A DNA stretch of 64,000 nt from Fusobacteria bacterium ZRK30 (GTDB lineage: Bacteria > Fusobacteriota > Fusobacteriia > Fusobacteriales > Fusobacteriaceae), in the NCBI GenBank assembly GCA_024628785.1, contig CP102405.1:620001-684000 (forward strand), written 5' to 3'. The notes under the pieces were generated by a model, which made no database searches, was not told the origin of the DNA, and saw only the letters and a program-made list of their open reading frames with translations. This document shows, in pieces, positions 17,899-26,282 of this stretch (position 1 is its first letter; every line of letters begins with the position of its first letter). A program made the translations under genes and the position numbers.

Positions 17899-18354
17899 AT
17901 GAGAAGAATGAAAAAAGGATTTACATTGATAGAACTATTAGTGGTAATCGCAATAATCGGGATATTAGCGACAACTCTAGCACCAAAGTTAAGAGAACAG
18001 TTAGCCAAGGCTAAGGACTCAAAAGCGGTGGCATTACTGGGAGCAGCAAGGACAGCAGGGCAAGTAGCATTTATGGATGAAATGGTAAAAAATGATACAG
18101 GAACTATAACTGTGACAATGGGGGGGATAAAAGCTAAACTAGATACAAAAGCAAATGATATGTTCGGTACAGATGATATATTAACAGTAGGAGGATCAAG
18201 GGCTTCAGAATCAGCTAGTATAGATTATGATAATAATAAAATTGCTTTAGCAATAACAATGAATGATGATGTTTCAGTAGATTTTACAACGACAGGAACA
18301 AGTGTAACAGTTGGAAGTCATAGTGTGGAAGATAAAGAGTGGGTTAAATACTAA
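17899..18354 (+). CDS. Type IV pilin-like / pseudopilin protein 2
   Basis: Prepilin with leader MRRMKKG and mature N-terminus FTLIELLVVIAIIGILATT. The first 55 residues are nearly identical to pilin 1, then the sequence diverges (KANDMFGTDDILTVGGSRAS) and ends in KEWVKY. The ATG at 17899 is preceded by GAGGAGG at 17885-17891; the frame stays open further upstream but without a good site. It has no obvious promoter of its own except within the A/T-tract region after the IS element, so the IS may have separated it from pilin 1. Confidence 0.92.
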   Translation: MRRMKKGFTLIELLVVIAIIGILATTLAPKLREQLAKAKDSKAVALLGAARTAGQVAFMDEMVKNDTGTITVTMGGIKAKLDTKANDMFGTDDILTVGGSRASESASIDYDNNKIALAITMNDDVSVDFTTTGTSVTVGSHSVEDKEWVKY

Positions 18355-18450
18355 ATTAAGTTGTTATATTTAATTTCTTATTCTTGTGTTTCGGGTTAAA
18401 GTTAGAGGAAGTGAAATTAAGTGAGATAAAATTGAATGGAAAATATTTAA

Positions 18451-18483
18451 AGGGTTTGAGAAATATCTCAAACTCTTTTTTAT
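18451..18483 (+). terminator. Terminator after pilin 2
   Basis: An 11-bp stem (18451-18461 with 18466-18476, one G-T pair) is followed by a T run. Confidence 0.85.
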
Positions 18484-18573
18484 TTCCTGGGTAATAAAAA
18501 AATCTCCTTTTTATTAGTATTTATTTATAGTATTATAATAGTATGAATATAACTAAGTATTATGGTGGAGAGT

Positions 18574-19095
18574 ATGAAAAAATTAAAGCAAGGATTTACT
18601 CTGATAGAGCTGTTGGTAGTGATAGCTGTAATTGGTATTTTAGCAACAACGTTGGCACCTAAACTAAGGGAGCAATTGGCTAAGGGAAAGGATGCAAAGG
18701 TAATAGCAGCTTTAGGAACAGGAAGAACAGCGATAAGCACAATATCTTTTGAGAAGATGGTAAATACTGATACAAATAATATTACAATAACCTATGATGA
18801 ATTCAGAGATAGGTTAGATAAAAAAAGCAGAAAAATATTTAAAGAGGACGATGGAGATATATGGGTAGGAGGATCAAGAAAGGATCCGAAGACAGATCCT
18901 AATTCACCTATTAAATATAATATGAATTTAACCCTGTCCCATGTATATAAAAATAATGAACAGGGAGAACAATCATTTAATAAAACATTGCCTATGATAA
19001 TAGATGATGATGAGACATTGCTATTTTTATCTCCAAGGGCAACTCCAAATGGATATGTTTACAGTATAGAAGGAAAAAAATGGATTGATTATTAA
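18574..19095 (+). CDS. Type IV pilin-like / pseudopilin protein 3
   Basis: Prepilin with leader MKKLKQG and mature N-terminus FTLIELLVVIAVIGILATT. The N-terminal helix matches pilins 1 and 2, and the C-terminal half is longer (about 110 residues), acidic and distinct, containing WVGGSRKDPK and ending KKWIDY. The W-x-x-Y ending is shared by all three. ATG 18574 follows GGTGGAG; an in-frame ATG at 18562 is less likely. The region just upstream contains TATAAT-like sequence, so it may have its own promoter. Confidence 0.92.
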   Translation: MKKLKQGFTLIELLVVIAVIGILATTLAPKLREQLAKGKDAKVIAALGTGRTAISTISFEKMVNTDTNNITITYDEFRDRLDKKSRKIFKEDDGDIWVGGSRKDPKTDPNSPIKYNMNLTLSHVYKNNEQGEQSFNKTLPMIIDDDETLLFLSPRATPNGYVYSIEGKKWIDY

Positions 19096-19132
19096 AAAAG
19101 GAATTGAGGCAGCTGCCTCAATTCCTTTTTTT
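19094..19132. terminator. Bidirectional terminator between pilin 3 and gshAB
   Basis: A perfect 19-bp palindrome (AAAAAAGGAATTGAGGCAG and its complement) with T runs in both directions. It serves the convergent genes on either side. Confidence 0.92.
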
Positions 19133-19134
19133 TT

Positions 19135-21462
19135 TTAAAACCCTAAACTATCCAGGATCTTTTCTCCTAATTTTCTATTTTTACCTTTATATGGGTAGCA
19201 GTGAATGTGGATAGCGGGATTAAAGTTGATCTCGATTATCCCGTGATTACTGTCATTTGGAATCTCTTTTATGTCTTTTATCATCATATCCACACCGCAG
19301 ATAGTAGCATCTGCAGCTTTAGCTGAGTCTATGGCAATCTGCTTATATTCATCCAAAATATCATCGGTGAAATCGATACTGTCTCCCCCAGTGCTGATAT
19401 TTGAGTTCTCTCTGAGGTATATAGTTTCAGCTTTTTTCGGTATATAGTCAAAGTTTAAATTTTGACTTGCTAAAAATGTCTCCTCAGCTTCTCCTAGATT
19501 TATCTTTTGCAGGGGTTTTTTATAACCTGTTCCCCTTAAAACATCTTTATTTTTTTCTTCCACCAATGTTTTGATAGAGTGTTTTCCGTCTCCTACAACA
19601 TTTGCCGGGACCCTGTGAAGGATTCCTACAACTTTATCCTTTAATACAAAGATTCTATATTCCTTCCCCTCTATAAATTCCTCTATCAGGATAGAATCAT
19701 CCTCTCCAAAGGCAAAATTTAGGGCAGTTTTATAATCTGTCAAAGTAAATTCCTTGGGAAGGATTGTTATCCCCAATCCAAAATTAGTGGAGTTAGGTTT
19801 GACAACTGTTTTAGTGCCCTGATATCTATAAAAGTCATCTATAGCATCCTGTGAATTGGTATAATATCCTCCTTTAGGAACTTTTATCTGATTCTTTTCC
19901 AATATCTTTTTAGTCACCAATTTATTTTCCATGATGAGGACAGTGCTATATGAATCTAAGGAAGTTTTAGTAGCCTGGACTATATATTCTGTCTTTCCAC
20001 CCTTAGTCAGTGAGATAAAATTTTCCTTTCGATCTAAGATCTCAAATTTAACCCCTCTTTTAATAGCATCTTTAAGTAAAATTTGGGTAGAAAGCTCTAA
20101 ATCTTCATACCCTTTTAGAGAGAAGTTATCGATCTGGCTTTCTTTATAGTATTTTTTAGCTAAATTCAGGTTGAAATCTATAAATCCTTCCTCCCTGATC
20201 CCCCTTTCGATTTGACTCGAGATAAGAAGATCGGTATTGTGGAATGATTCCAAGGCCTCTCTGAGAGTATTTGAATAATTTAAATTGGAAATTTTTAAGT
20301 TCTCTACAATCATTTCAATCTTTGAAATAATGTCTAATCCTAAATCCTTTAAAAATTTAAATTCTCCTCCATCAAATAATTCCAGATCCACCTTTCTGCC
20401 ATAGTGGGCTACGAGGTCATGATTTTTATTTCCTTCCCACATCTCTTTTTCTGTGAGACTGTCTTCATCTGTAAATAGGCAGAACAATAGGAATAGGTGT
20501 ACAAAGTACAGCTGATCTATGGAAATTCCTGTTTTTATCATGGGGTTTAGGTCTAATAACCGGACTTCTAAATATTCAATTCCATCTTCTTCGATGGATT
20601 TCAATAAGTTTGTATTGTCTTTAGCTTTTAATCTGATAGGGCTGTAGTATTCCTTTTCACTGATTAATTTTTCCTGAGAGATCAATTTTTTGATATTTTC
20701 TACATATTCTGCTCTGGAATTGTAAGGAATATTGAATACTTCCTTATTTTTATACCCGCACATCCCGTTTCTAAAAGAGTTACCTGAGGTATAGGAGAAT
20801 GAATCGGGAGCTACTTCGTCTAACATATCCACACATTTTCTACTATACGTACCATGGATACTTGGGTTAGCTCCAAATAAGTATATAAGGATCCATCTGT
20901 ACTTAAAGAAATTTCTCGAAATCTTTAGATAGATCTCATCTTTGAATAATTTAAAATCAGAACTTTCAGACTCTTTGTATAATAGATCTAAAAATTCATC
21001 TTTAAAGGAAAAATTATAGTGGATTCCCGATAAAAGCTGCTTTTGTTTACCATATTTTTGCGAGAGATAATCTCTGTATTTTTGAGCCCGATTCCCTTCA
21101 CAGGTTTCTTCAAATGTAGAAACGGGAATATCCTCCTCGTCTGGGAGCGATGGAGGAGTGCTTTGAGGCCAGAGATACTCGTCTTTTAGTTCAAGACTCA
21201 CAATATCGTGTAAACTATCTAAAAAATTATAAGTTTCCTCGATGGTATCCATAGAGGGAGTGATCATCTCTACCTGACTCTCGGAAAAATCAGTTGTAAT
21301 ATATGGATTTTTTAATTTATTTCCAAAAATATCAGGGTGTTTTGTCATAGCAAGATGACCGCTAGAATCTACCCTGACATTTTCCTTTTCTATCCCAAAA
21401 TTGCATCTAGTTAAAAATCTATTTAATTTTTTATCATTTATAATATCCATTAATTTTTTCAT
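19135..21462 (-). CDS. gshAB: Bifunctional glutamate-cysteine ligase / glutathione synthetase
   Basis: Makes glutathione in two ATP-dependent steps from Glu, Cys and Gly. The N-terminal half (about residues 1-480) is GshA-like (NFGIEKENVRV, SFSYTSGNSFRNGMCGYK, EYLEVRLLDLNP). The C-terminal part (about 490-775) is an ATP-grasp domain (VVKPNSTNFGLGITIL, EEFIEGKEYRIFVL, GIIEINFNPAIHIHCYP). The 775-residue length matches GshF fusions. It is third in a minus-strand run arsR-MATE-gshAB with gaps of about 60 bp, suggesting regulation with metal or thiol stress. Confidence 0.95.
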   Translation of the reverse strand: MKKLMDIINDKKLNRFLTRCNFGIEKENVRVDSSGHLAMTKHPDIFGNKLKNPYITTDFSESQVEMITPSMDTIEETYNFLDSLHDIVSLELKDEYLWPQSTPPSLPDEEDIPVSTFEETCEGNRAQKYRDYLSQKYGKQKQLLSGIHYNFSFKDEFLDLLYKESESSDFKLFKDEIYLKISRNFFKYRWILIYLFGANPSIHGTYSRKCVDMLDEVAPDSFSYTSGNSFRNGMCGYKNKEVFNIPYNSRAEYVENIKKLISQEKLISEKEYYSPIRLKAKDNTNLLKSIEEDGIEYLEVRLLDLNPMIKTGISIDQLYFVHLFLLFCLFTDEDSLTEKEMWEGNKNHDLVAHYGRKVDLELFDGGEFKFLKDLGLDIISKIEMIVENLKISNLNYSNTLREALESFHNTDLLISSQIERGIREEGFIDFNLNLAKKYYKESQIDNFSLKGYEDLELSTQILLKDAIKRGVKFEILDRKENFISLTKGGKTEYIVQATKTSLDSYSTVLIMENKLVTKKILEKNQIKVPKGGYYTNSQDAIDDFYRYQGTKTVVKPNSTNFGLGITILPKEFTLTDYKTALNFAFGEDDSILIEEFIEGKEYRIFVLKDKVVGILHRVPANVVGDGKHSIKTLVEEKNKDVLRGTGYKKPLQKINLGEAEETFLASQNLNFDYIPKKAETIYLRENSNISTGGDSIDFTDDILDEYKQIAIDSAKAADATICGVDMMIKDIKEIPNDSNHGIIEINFNPAIHIHCYPYKGKNRKLGEKILDSLGF

Positions 21463-21525
21463 TTCTGCCCTCCCTCTTTTTTATACTGTCTAGATTTTGA
21501 TTGTTTTTAATTATTTATGCTATTT

Positions 21526-22881
21526 TTAATTTGTGACTAAAGTTTTTTCTTCTTTAAATCTTTTTAAATGGATCATAAACCAAATTGGAAGAGCTATCCC
21601 TTTGAAAATACTACTTATAGTAATACTCCACCAAATACCATTTAATTCTAACACTGTGGCAGATAATAGGAGAGCCATAGGTATACGAGCTCCTGTAAGG
21701 ATTATACTTACAATAGATGGAGGCAATGTTTTTCCGATACCCTGGAATCCTCCTACAGTGGTCATCTCAACTACCATAAATAACTGGGATACCCCTAATA
21801 TTCGTAGGTAATTAGCTCCTAAACTGACTATATAATCATCCTGTAAAAATATCCTGAATATAGGCTCTGGAAAGACTATCAGGATAAAACTTACAAAGAC
21901 TCCTAAAACAGAGATTATCCCAATGGCATTGAAGTATCCTTTTTTTATTCGGTCATATTTTTTAGCTCCATAGTTTTGTCCTACAAAGGCAGCCAATGCT
22001 CCTTGGAACCCTCCTGCTGTAATCCATGAAATAGATTCTATCTGTACCCCTACTCTTTGGACAGCTATGGCATCTGCTCCCCAATTGGCTATAATCCTTG
22101 CGATAAATACAGAGAATCCTGTAAAAAGAATTCTTTGGGCAGCTATAGGAGTACCAATCTTTATAATATCTCTGGTTTTTTCCATATCATATATGAATCC
22201 ACGAGTAAATATCTGGTAGTTTTTTCTAAGATAGATAAATAAAATAGTAGAAACTATTGTCTGGGCCAAGACTGTGGCTATGGCAGCTCCTACTACCCCC
22301 AATTTTGGAAATCCAAATAATCCAAAGATTAATATGGGGTCTAAGATAATATTTAAGATAAGCCCGATACTGGTTATTAAAAATGGTGTTTTACTGTCTC
22401 CATGACCATTGAATATTCGTGTGAAAACCAATGACAAAGAGGAGAAAAATATCCCGAAAGCTGTGATGGACATATAATCGACTGCCATCTTTTCAATTGC
22501 TGGATTATTTAATTTAAAAAATCCTATAAGCTGGTATCTGGAGATCAGAATCAAAACTATAAAGGCCGCAATAAGACCCATGGTATTGATGATAGATGTT
22601 TCGGCGTAGGAGTTTGCTTTTTTATAATTTTTTTCTCCTACAGACTGGGATGTTCTGATCCCTGTTCCTATAAAGATAAGGGCTGTTATTGCAAATCCGA
22701 ATTTCAGGAAAAATCCAGCTGTACCAACAGCAGCTACAGCTCCATTTCCCAATCGTCCAATCCAAATCATATCTATCATATTATATGCCATCTGAATCAA
22801 TGACATCCCCATGATAGGCAGGGAAAGAAGGGTCAATTTATAGAGAATATTCCCCTCGGTTAAATCATATTTTTTTTTCAT
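21526..22881 (-). CDS. MATE family efflux transporter
   Basis: Multidrug and toxin extrusion type antiporter of 451 residues with about twelve membrane helices. The family N-terminus is clear: GNILYKLTLLSLPIMGMSLIQMAYNMIDMIWIGRLG, split over the first two helices, and QNYGAKKYDRIKKGY appears after helix 7. GGAGGAAAT precedes the ATG on the minus strand. It lies between arsR and gshAB in the same orientation. Substrate is not readable; export of a drug, metal conjugate or other toxin is possible. Confidence 0.93.
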   Translation of the reverse strand: MKKKYDLTEGNILYKLTLLSLPIMGMSLIQMAYNMIDMIWIGRLGNGAVAAVGTAGFFLKFGFAITALIFIGTGIRTSQSVGEKNYKKANSYAETSIINTMGLIAAFIVLILISRYQLIGFFKLNNPAIEKMAVDYMSITAFGIFFSSLSLVFTRIFNGHGDSKTPFLITSIGLILNIILDPILIFGLFGFPKLGVVGAAIATVLAQTIVSTILFIYLRKNYQIFTRGFIYDMEKTRDIIKIGTPIAAQRILFTGFSVFIARIIANWGADAIAVQRVGVQIESISWITAGGFQGALAAFVGQNYGAKKYDRIKKGYFNAIGIISVLGVFVSFILIVFPEPIFRIFLQDDYIVSLGANYLRILGVSQLFMVVEMTTVGGFQGIGKTLPPSIVSIILTGARIPMALLLSATVLELNGIWWSITISSIFKGIALPIWFMIHLKRFKEEKTLVTN

Positions 22882-22941
22882 ATTTCCTCCAAACTGCCTC
22901 TCTATTTTCCTTATGAGGGGAATTTAGATGAGGGTCGTTAG

Positions 22942-23235
22942 TTATAAAAGTTTTTTGATGTAGTTGGTAGCCAAATCTTCACAGTTACTCAAAAGATCGA
23001 TAGTTTTATCATCTGATATACGATAGTGGGAATAATTTCCTTCCTTTCTTTTGACAATCAGACCTGCATTGCTGAGAATTTTTAGATGCTGAGATAGATT
23101 TGCCTGTGTAAATTCAGTGTCATCTACTAATTTGCATACACAAAGTTCTCCATCTACTAATTTTTTTAAGATCTTTAATCTTAACGGGTGACCTAAAGCT
23201 TTGAATATTCGAGCTTGGAAATCAATGTTATTCAT
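22942..23235 (-). CDS. ArsR/SmtB family metalloregulator
   Basis: Small winged-helix repressor (97 residues) that normally releases DNA on binding a metal or metalloid. The metal site ELCVCKL (Cys32, Cys34) lies in the alpha-3 region and the recognition helix is TQANLSQHLKILSNAGL. It is first in the arsR-MATE-gshAB run and divergent from the ArsC-like gene, so it probably controls both sides. The type of inducer cannot be read from sequence; As(III), Sb(III), Cd or Pb are usual for the Cys-x-Cys type. Confidence 0.93.
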   Translation of the reverse strand: MNNIDFQARIFKALGHPLRLKILKKLVDGELCVCKLVDDTEFTQANLSQHLKILSNAGLIVKRKEGNYSHYRISDDKTIDLLSNCEDLATNYIKKLL

Positions 23236-23390
23236 AAAATCCCTCCTTAAGTATTTAACTAAATAATTATTTGCTTATATATTAAGTTATTTTAATTATA
23301 AAAGCAAGGAATATTTATTAAATTAAATTTTAGATTTTATTGCATATAGAATAGATGTATAATAAACTGTTATTATCATAAAAAAAAGGG
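23236..23390. promoter_or_regulatory. arsR / arsC-like divergent control region
   Basis: Intergenic, strongly AT-rich. A -10 TATAAT for the ArsC-like gene is at 23358-23363 (weak -35). Near the arsR side lies AAATAATTATTT, a perfect 12-bp palindrome inside a broader imperfect dyad, a candidate ArsR operator. The complement of TCCCTCC (23242-23248) is the arsR ribosome site. Confidence 0.5.
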
Positions 23391-23399
23391 GTGCAGGAG

Positions 23400-24068
23400 A
23401 TGAAAATAGCATTTGTATGTAACGGAAATTCCTTTAAATCTATCATAGGTGAAAGGTTTGGAAATGAATTTAATGATGGAACTTTTGAGATTTTTTCAGC
23501 AGGAACAAAGCCGGCTGAAAAACTAAATGAAGCAGGGAAGAAAATAATGGAATCCAAAGGTTATTCTATGGATGGTTATTTTCCTAAAGATATGGATACC
23601 TTACCTAAAAAATTAGATGTTTTGGTAAAGATGGGGTGTAATATAGATTGTCCGATCTATATGGCTGATAGAGTAGTAAATTTTGAATTAGAGGATGTAG
23701 ATGACAAGGAAAGATGTATAGAGTTGATAGAGGTAAAAGTAAAGGAATTATTGGAAACTTTAAAAAGAGGGCGAAAAGCAGAGTCGGCAGCAAGCTGTTG
23801 AGGGGATATAAGAGATAATTCTGGAATTGAATTAAAGGAAGATAAAAAAATAAAAACTCCTATAGAGAAAAAGATGTATGAATATATCTGTTATTGTGAC
23901 AAGGTAACCAAGGGAGACATAGTTACTGCTGTGTTTGGAGGAGCTAAAACTTTCAAGGAAGTAATACAAATAACAGGAGCTATGAAAAACTCTAATTGTG
24001 AGGAGAATAATCCAAAAGGTGTCTGTTGCAGTGCTGATATAATAGAACTGCTAAAAGAATACAGCTAA
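23400..24068 (+). CDS. ArsC-like / BFD-type [2Fe-2S] fusion read through an in-frame TGA (candidate selenoprotein)
   Basis: Residues 1-133 are a low-molecular-weight phosphatase/arsenate reductase fold (KIAFVCNGNSFKS P-loop, FSAGTKP, MGCNIDCPIY). Codon 134 is TGA at 23799-23801, directly after a Cys codon and before Gly (Ser-Cys-TGA-Gly). The frame then stays open for 24 plausible codons (GDIRDNSGIELKEDKKIK) and runs into a 64-residue BFD-like domain with cysteines at ICYC, NC and GVCC. That second part has an ATG at 23874 but only a poor ribosome site. A hairpin 20 nt after the TGA resembles a bacterial SECIS. Readings: a 222-residue selenoprotein, two separate genes, or a nonsense-interrupted fusion. 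If TGA is a true stop, the ArsC-like product ends at 23801. Confidence 0.6.
23816..23834 (+). promoter_or_regulatory. Possible bacterial SECIS hairpin
   Basis: TAATTC (23816-23821) pairs with GAATTA (23829-23834) around a 7-nt loop TGGAATT. The loop starts 20 nt after the in-frame TGA and has G at loop position 2, within the spacing and loop rules known for bacterial SECIS elements. The stem is AT-rich and short, so it could be chance. Confidence 0.35.
23874..24068 (+). CDS. BFD-like [2Fe-2S] domain (separate-gene reading)
   Basis: If TGA at 23799 terminates translation, this 64-residue ORF would be an independent bacterioferritin-associated-ferredoxin-like protein. It has the cysteine set ICYC, NC and GVCC and the NPKG turn typical of BFD domains. 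No convincing ribosome site precedes its ATG, unlike neighbouring genes, and it is in the same frame as the upstream gene with no other stop between, which favours the fused reading given in the preceding entry. Confidence 0.5.
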   Translation: MYEYICYCDKVTKGDIVTAVFGGAKTFKEVIQITGAMKNSNCEENNPKGVCCSADIIELLKEYS

Positions 24069-24204
24069 GATAAAGTCAACTAATAAAATGGTAAAATAAA
24101 GGTAAGATGAAAGTTGGGAAAGGGAAAATAAAGGGGTGTTAAAAATAACAGATATATAGTATAATGCCCTGTGAAATATAATAAATTTAAGGAGTGATTA
24201 TTCA

Positions 24205-24846
24205 ATGAATATCATGTTATTTGGAGCACCAGGTGCCGGTAAAGGTACGCAAGCAAAATTTCTAATAGAGAAATACGATATACCTCAAATCTCAACAGGA
24301 GATATTTTGAGAGCGGCTATAAAAGCTGGAACAGAGATGGGATTAGAAGCTAAGAAATTTATGGATGAGGGGAAGTTAGTACCAGATTCAACTATCATCG
24401 GAATAATAAGAGATAGATTAGCTGAAAAAGATTGTGCAGAAGGATTTATCTTAGATGGATTCCCTAGAACAATACCTCAGGCAGAGGCATTGGAAAAATT
24501 GATGGAGGATATGAAAATATCGTTGGATAGAGTAATATCTCTAAATGTACCTGATGAACTGATTGTAGATAGAATTACTGGAAGAAGAGTATGCCCTAAA
24601 TGTGGAGCATCTTTCCATGTTGAATTTAATCCACCAAAATCTACAGATATCTGTGACTACTGTGGAGAAGCATTGATCATAAGAAAAGATGATACAGCTG
24701 AGACTGTTGTAAATAGATTGGCTTCATACCATGCTCAAACAGCACCATTATTTGACTTCTATACTACTAGAGGAGTAATGGCAGAAGTAGATGGAACAAA
24801 AGACGTTTCAGAAGTAAAGGAAGATATATTTAAAATATTAGGATAA
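24205..24846 (+). CDS. adk: Adenylate kinase
   Basis: Phosphoryl transfer between ATP and AMP. The 213-residue long-form enzyme has the P-loop GAPGAGKGTQA at the N-terminus, GFPRTIPQAEAL near residue 85 and a lid with four cysteines (CPKC and CDYC) that should bind zinc. It heads the adk-map-infA-rpmJ-alpha-operon gene order. In most bacteria secY precedes adk; here the gene upstream is the ArsC/BFD gene, so the ribosomal cluster is split at this point. Confidence 0.98.
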   Translation: MNIMLFGAPGAGKGTQAKFLIEKYDIPQISTGDILRAAIKAGTEMGLEAKKFMDEGKLVPDSTIIGIIRDRLAEKDCAEGFILDGFPRTIPQAEALEKLMEDMKISLDRVISLNVPDELIVDRITGRRVCPKCGASFHVEFNPPKSTDICDYCGEALIIRKDDTAETVVNRLASYHAQTAPLFDFYTTRGVMAEVDGTKDVSEVKEDIFKILG

Positions 24847-24854
24847 AGTTATCT

Positions 24855-24882
24855 AAAAAAGGTGAGGTGGCTCACCTTTTTT
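24855..24882 (+). terminator. Terminator after adk
   Basis: A 12-bp stem AAAAAAGGTGAG/CTCACCTTTTTT with a GTGG loop. It implies that map and downstream genes have their own promoter or depend on readthrough. Confidence 0.88.
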
Positions 24883-24956
24883 ATTAGGTAGCAATTAAGA
24901 GTTAATTCTCTTTTTATTATATTTAATTAAAATAAAGAGAGTGTAAGGAGGATAAG

Positions 24957-25727
24957 ATGTCAATAACAATTAAAACAAGGGAAGAGATAGAAAAAATAAA
25001 GGCAGCAAACCAGATAATCGCTAGATTGTACAATGAAATATTACCTAGTAAGATAGTTCCAGGAGTATCAACAAATGAGCTCAATGTAATAATAGAGGAT
25101 TATATCAGAAGCCAGGGAGCTATTCCTGCAACTATAGGTGTAGGAGGACCGCAAAATGCTTACCCGGCAGGTTCTTGTTTATCTGTAAATGAAGAGGTAG
25201 TACATGGGATTCCCGGGAACAGGATCTTACAGGAAGGAGATATAATCAGTGTCGATACTGTAACTAACCTAGATGGTTACTATGGAGATTCGGCTATTAC
25301 ATTTCCTGTAGGAGAGATCGATGAGGAATCAAAGAGATTATTAGAAGTAACAAAGGAAGCTCTGGAAATAGGTATAGAGCAATGCTATGCTGGGAACAGA
25401 TTAGGAGATTTAGGAAATGCAATAGAAGCTCATGTAAAGAAAAATAAATTTACAGTGGTAAGAGACTTTTGCGGGCACGGAGTAGGACATGCTATGCATG
25501 AAGATCCTATGGTAATGAACTTTGGAAGAAAAGGCAGAGGGATAAAACTAGAAGAAGGAATGGTGATCGCTATAGAGCCTATGGTGAATTCGGGGTCTTA
25601 TAAGGTAGGAATTCTAGATGATGGTTGGACAGCTGTAACTAGAGATGGAAAAAGAAGTGCACACTTCGAACATTCAGTGGCTATTGTAGATGGAAAACCA
25701 CTAGTTTTAAGTAGATATGAAAAATAA
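24957..25727 (+). CDS. map: Methionine aminopeptidase, type I
   Basis: Removes the initiator Met from nascent proteins. The 256-residue product has the five metal ligands in family positions: VDTVTNLDGYYGDSAIT (two Asp), GHGVGHAMHE (His), IEPMVN (Glu) and FEHSVAI (Glu). It starts with ATG after AAGGAGG and lies between adk and infA as in many bacteria. Confidence 0.97.
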   Translation: MSITIKTREEIEKIKAANQIIARLYNEILPSKIVPGVSTNELNVIIEDYIRSQGAIPATIGVGGPQNAYPAGSCLSVNEEVVHGIPGNRILQEGDIISVDTVTNLDGYYGDSAITFPVGEIDEESKRLLEVTKEALEIGIEQCYAGNRLGDLGNAIEAHVKKNKFTVVRDFCGHGVGHAMHEDPMVMNFGRKGRGIKLEEGMVIAIEPMVNSGSYKVGILDDGWTAVTRDGKRSAHFEHSVAIVDGKPLVLSRYEK

Positions 25728-25858
25728 AATTTTGATTATAAATATTAGATCTAACCTAGTAAAATAGAGTTTTTGAACAATATAGCAACAGAACTGTAGA
25801 ACAATACTTTTATCTTTGTTGAAAACTAAAAAAAATAGAGCAAAACAAAAATAAAAAG

Positions 25859-25887
25859 TAGACTTCTTGTGTGACTTATGATATAAT
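25859..25887 (+). promoter_or_regulatory. Promoter before infA
   Basis: -35 TAGACT (25859-25864), 17-bp spacer, -10 TATAAT (25882-25887), followed after about 35 nt by the infA start. Confidence 0.6.
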
Positions 25888-25922
25888 AATTCGGTATTAA
25901 CAATAAGTTTCGAGGAGGAAGT

Positions 25923-26141
25923 ATGGCGAAACAAGACGTAATAGAATTAGAAGGAGTAATACTTGAAACGTTACCTAATGCTATGTTTAAAGTAGAATTA
26001 GAGAACGGACATGTGATTTTAGGTCACATATCAGGAAAGATGAGAATGCATTACATTAGAATCTTGCCTGGAGATAAGGTATTAGTTCAAGTTTCACCTT
26101 ATGATTTATCAAGAGGGAGAATTGTTTACAGAAAAAAATAA
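25923..26141 (+). CDS. infA: Translation initiation factor IF-1
   Basis: S1-type OB-fold protein of 72 residues that binds the A site of the 30S subunit during initiation. Sequence [21 protein letters not shown], split by a standard turn, then [23 protein letters not shown] and SRGRIVYR at the end are diagnostic. An AGGAGGAAG site precedes the ATG. rpmJ follows after 24 bp. Confidence 0.98.
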   Translation: MAKQDVIELEGVILETLPNAMFKVELENGHVILGHISGKMRMHYIRILPGDKVLVQVSPYDLSRGRIVYRKK

Positions 26142-26165
26142 TTTTTTTGTGAGAGGAGGTTTCAA

Positions 26166-26282
26166 ATGAAAGTAAGAGCATCAGTAAAGCCTATTTGCGA
26201 TAAGTGTAAAGTTATTAAAAGACACGGAAAGATCAGAGTAATCTGTAAATCTAATCCTAAGCACAAGCAAGTTCAAGGGTAA
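26166..26282 (+). CDS. rpmJ: 50S ribosomal protein L36
   Basis: A 38-residue protein, too short for many ORF lists: starts [14 protein letters not shown] and ends HKQVQG. The zinc ligands are two Cys of the CDKC motif, the Cys of VICKSN and a His of PKHKQ. GAGAGGAGG precedes the ATG. Its place between infA and rpsM is the classic order. Confidence 0.97.
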   Translation: MKVRASVKPICDKCKVIKRHGKIRVICKSNPKHKQVQG

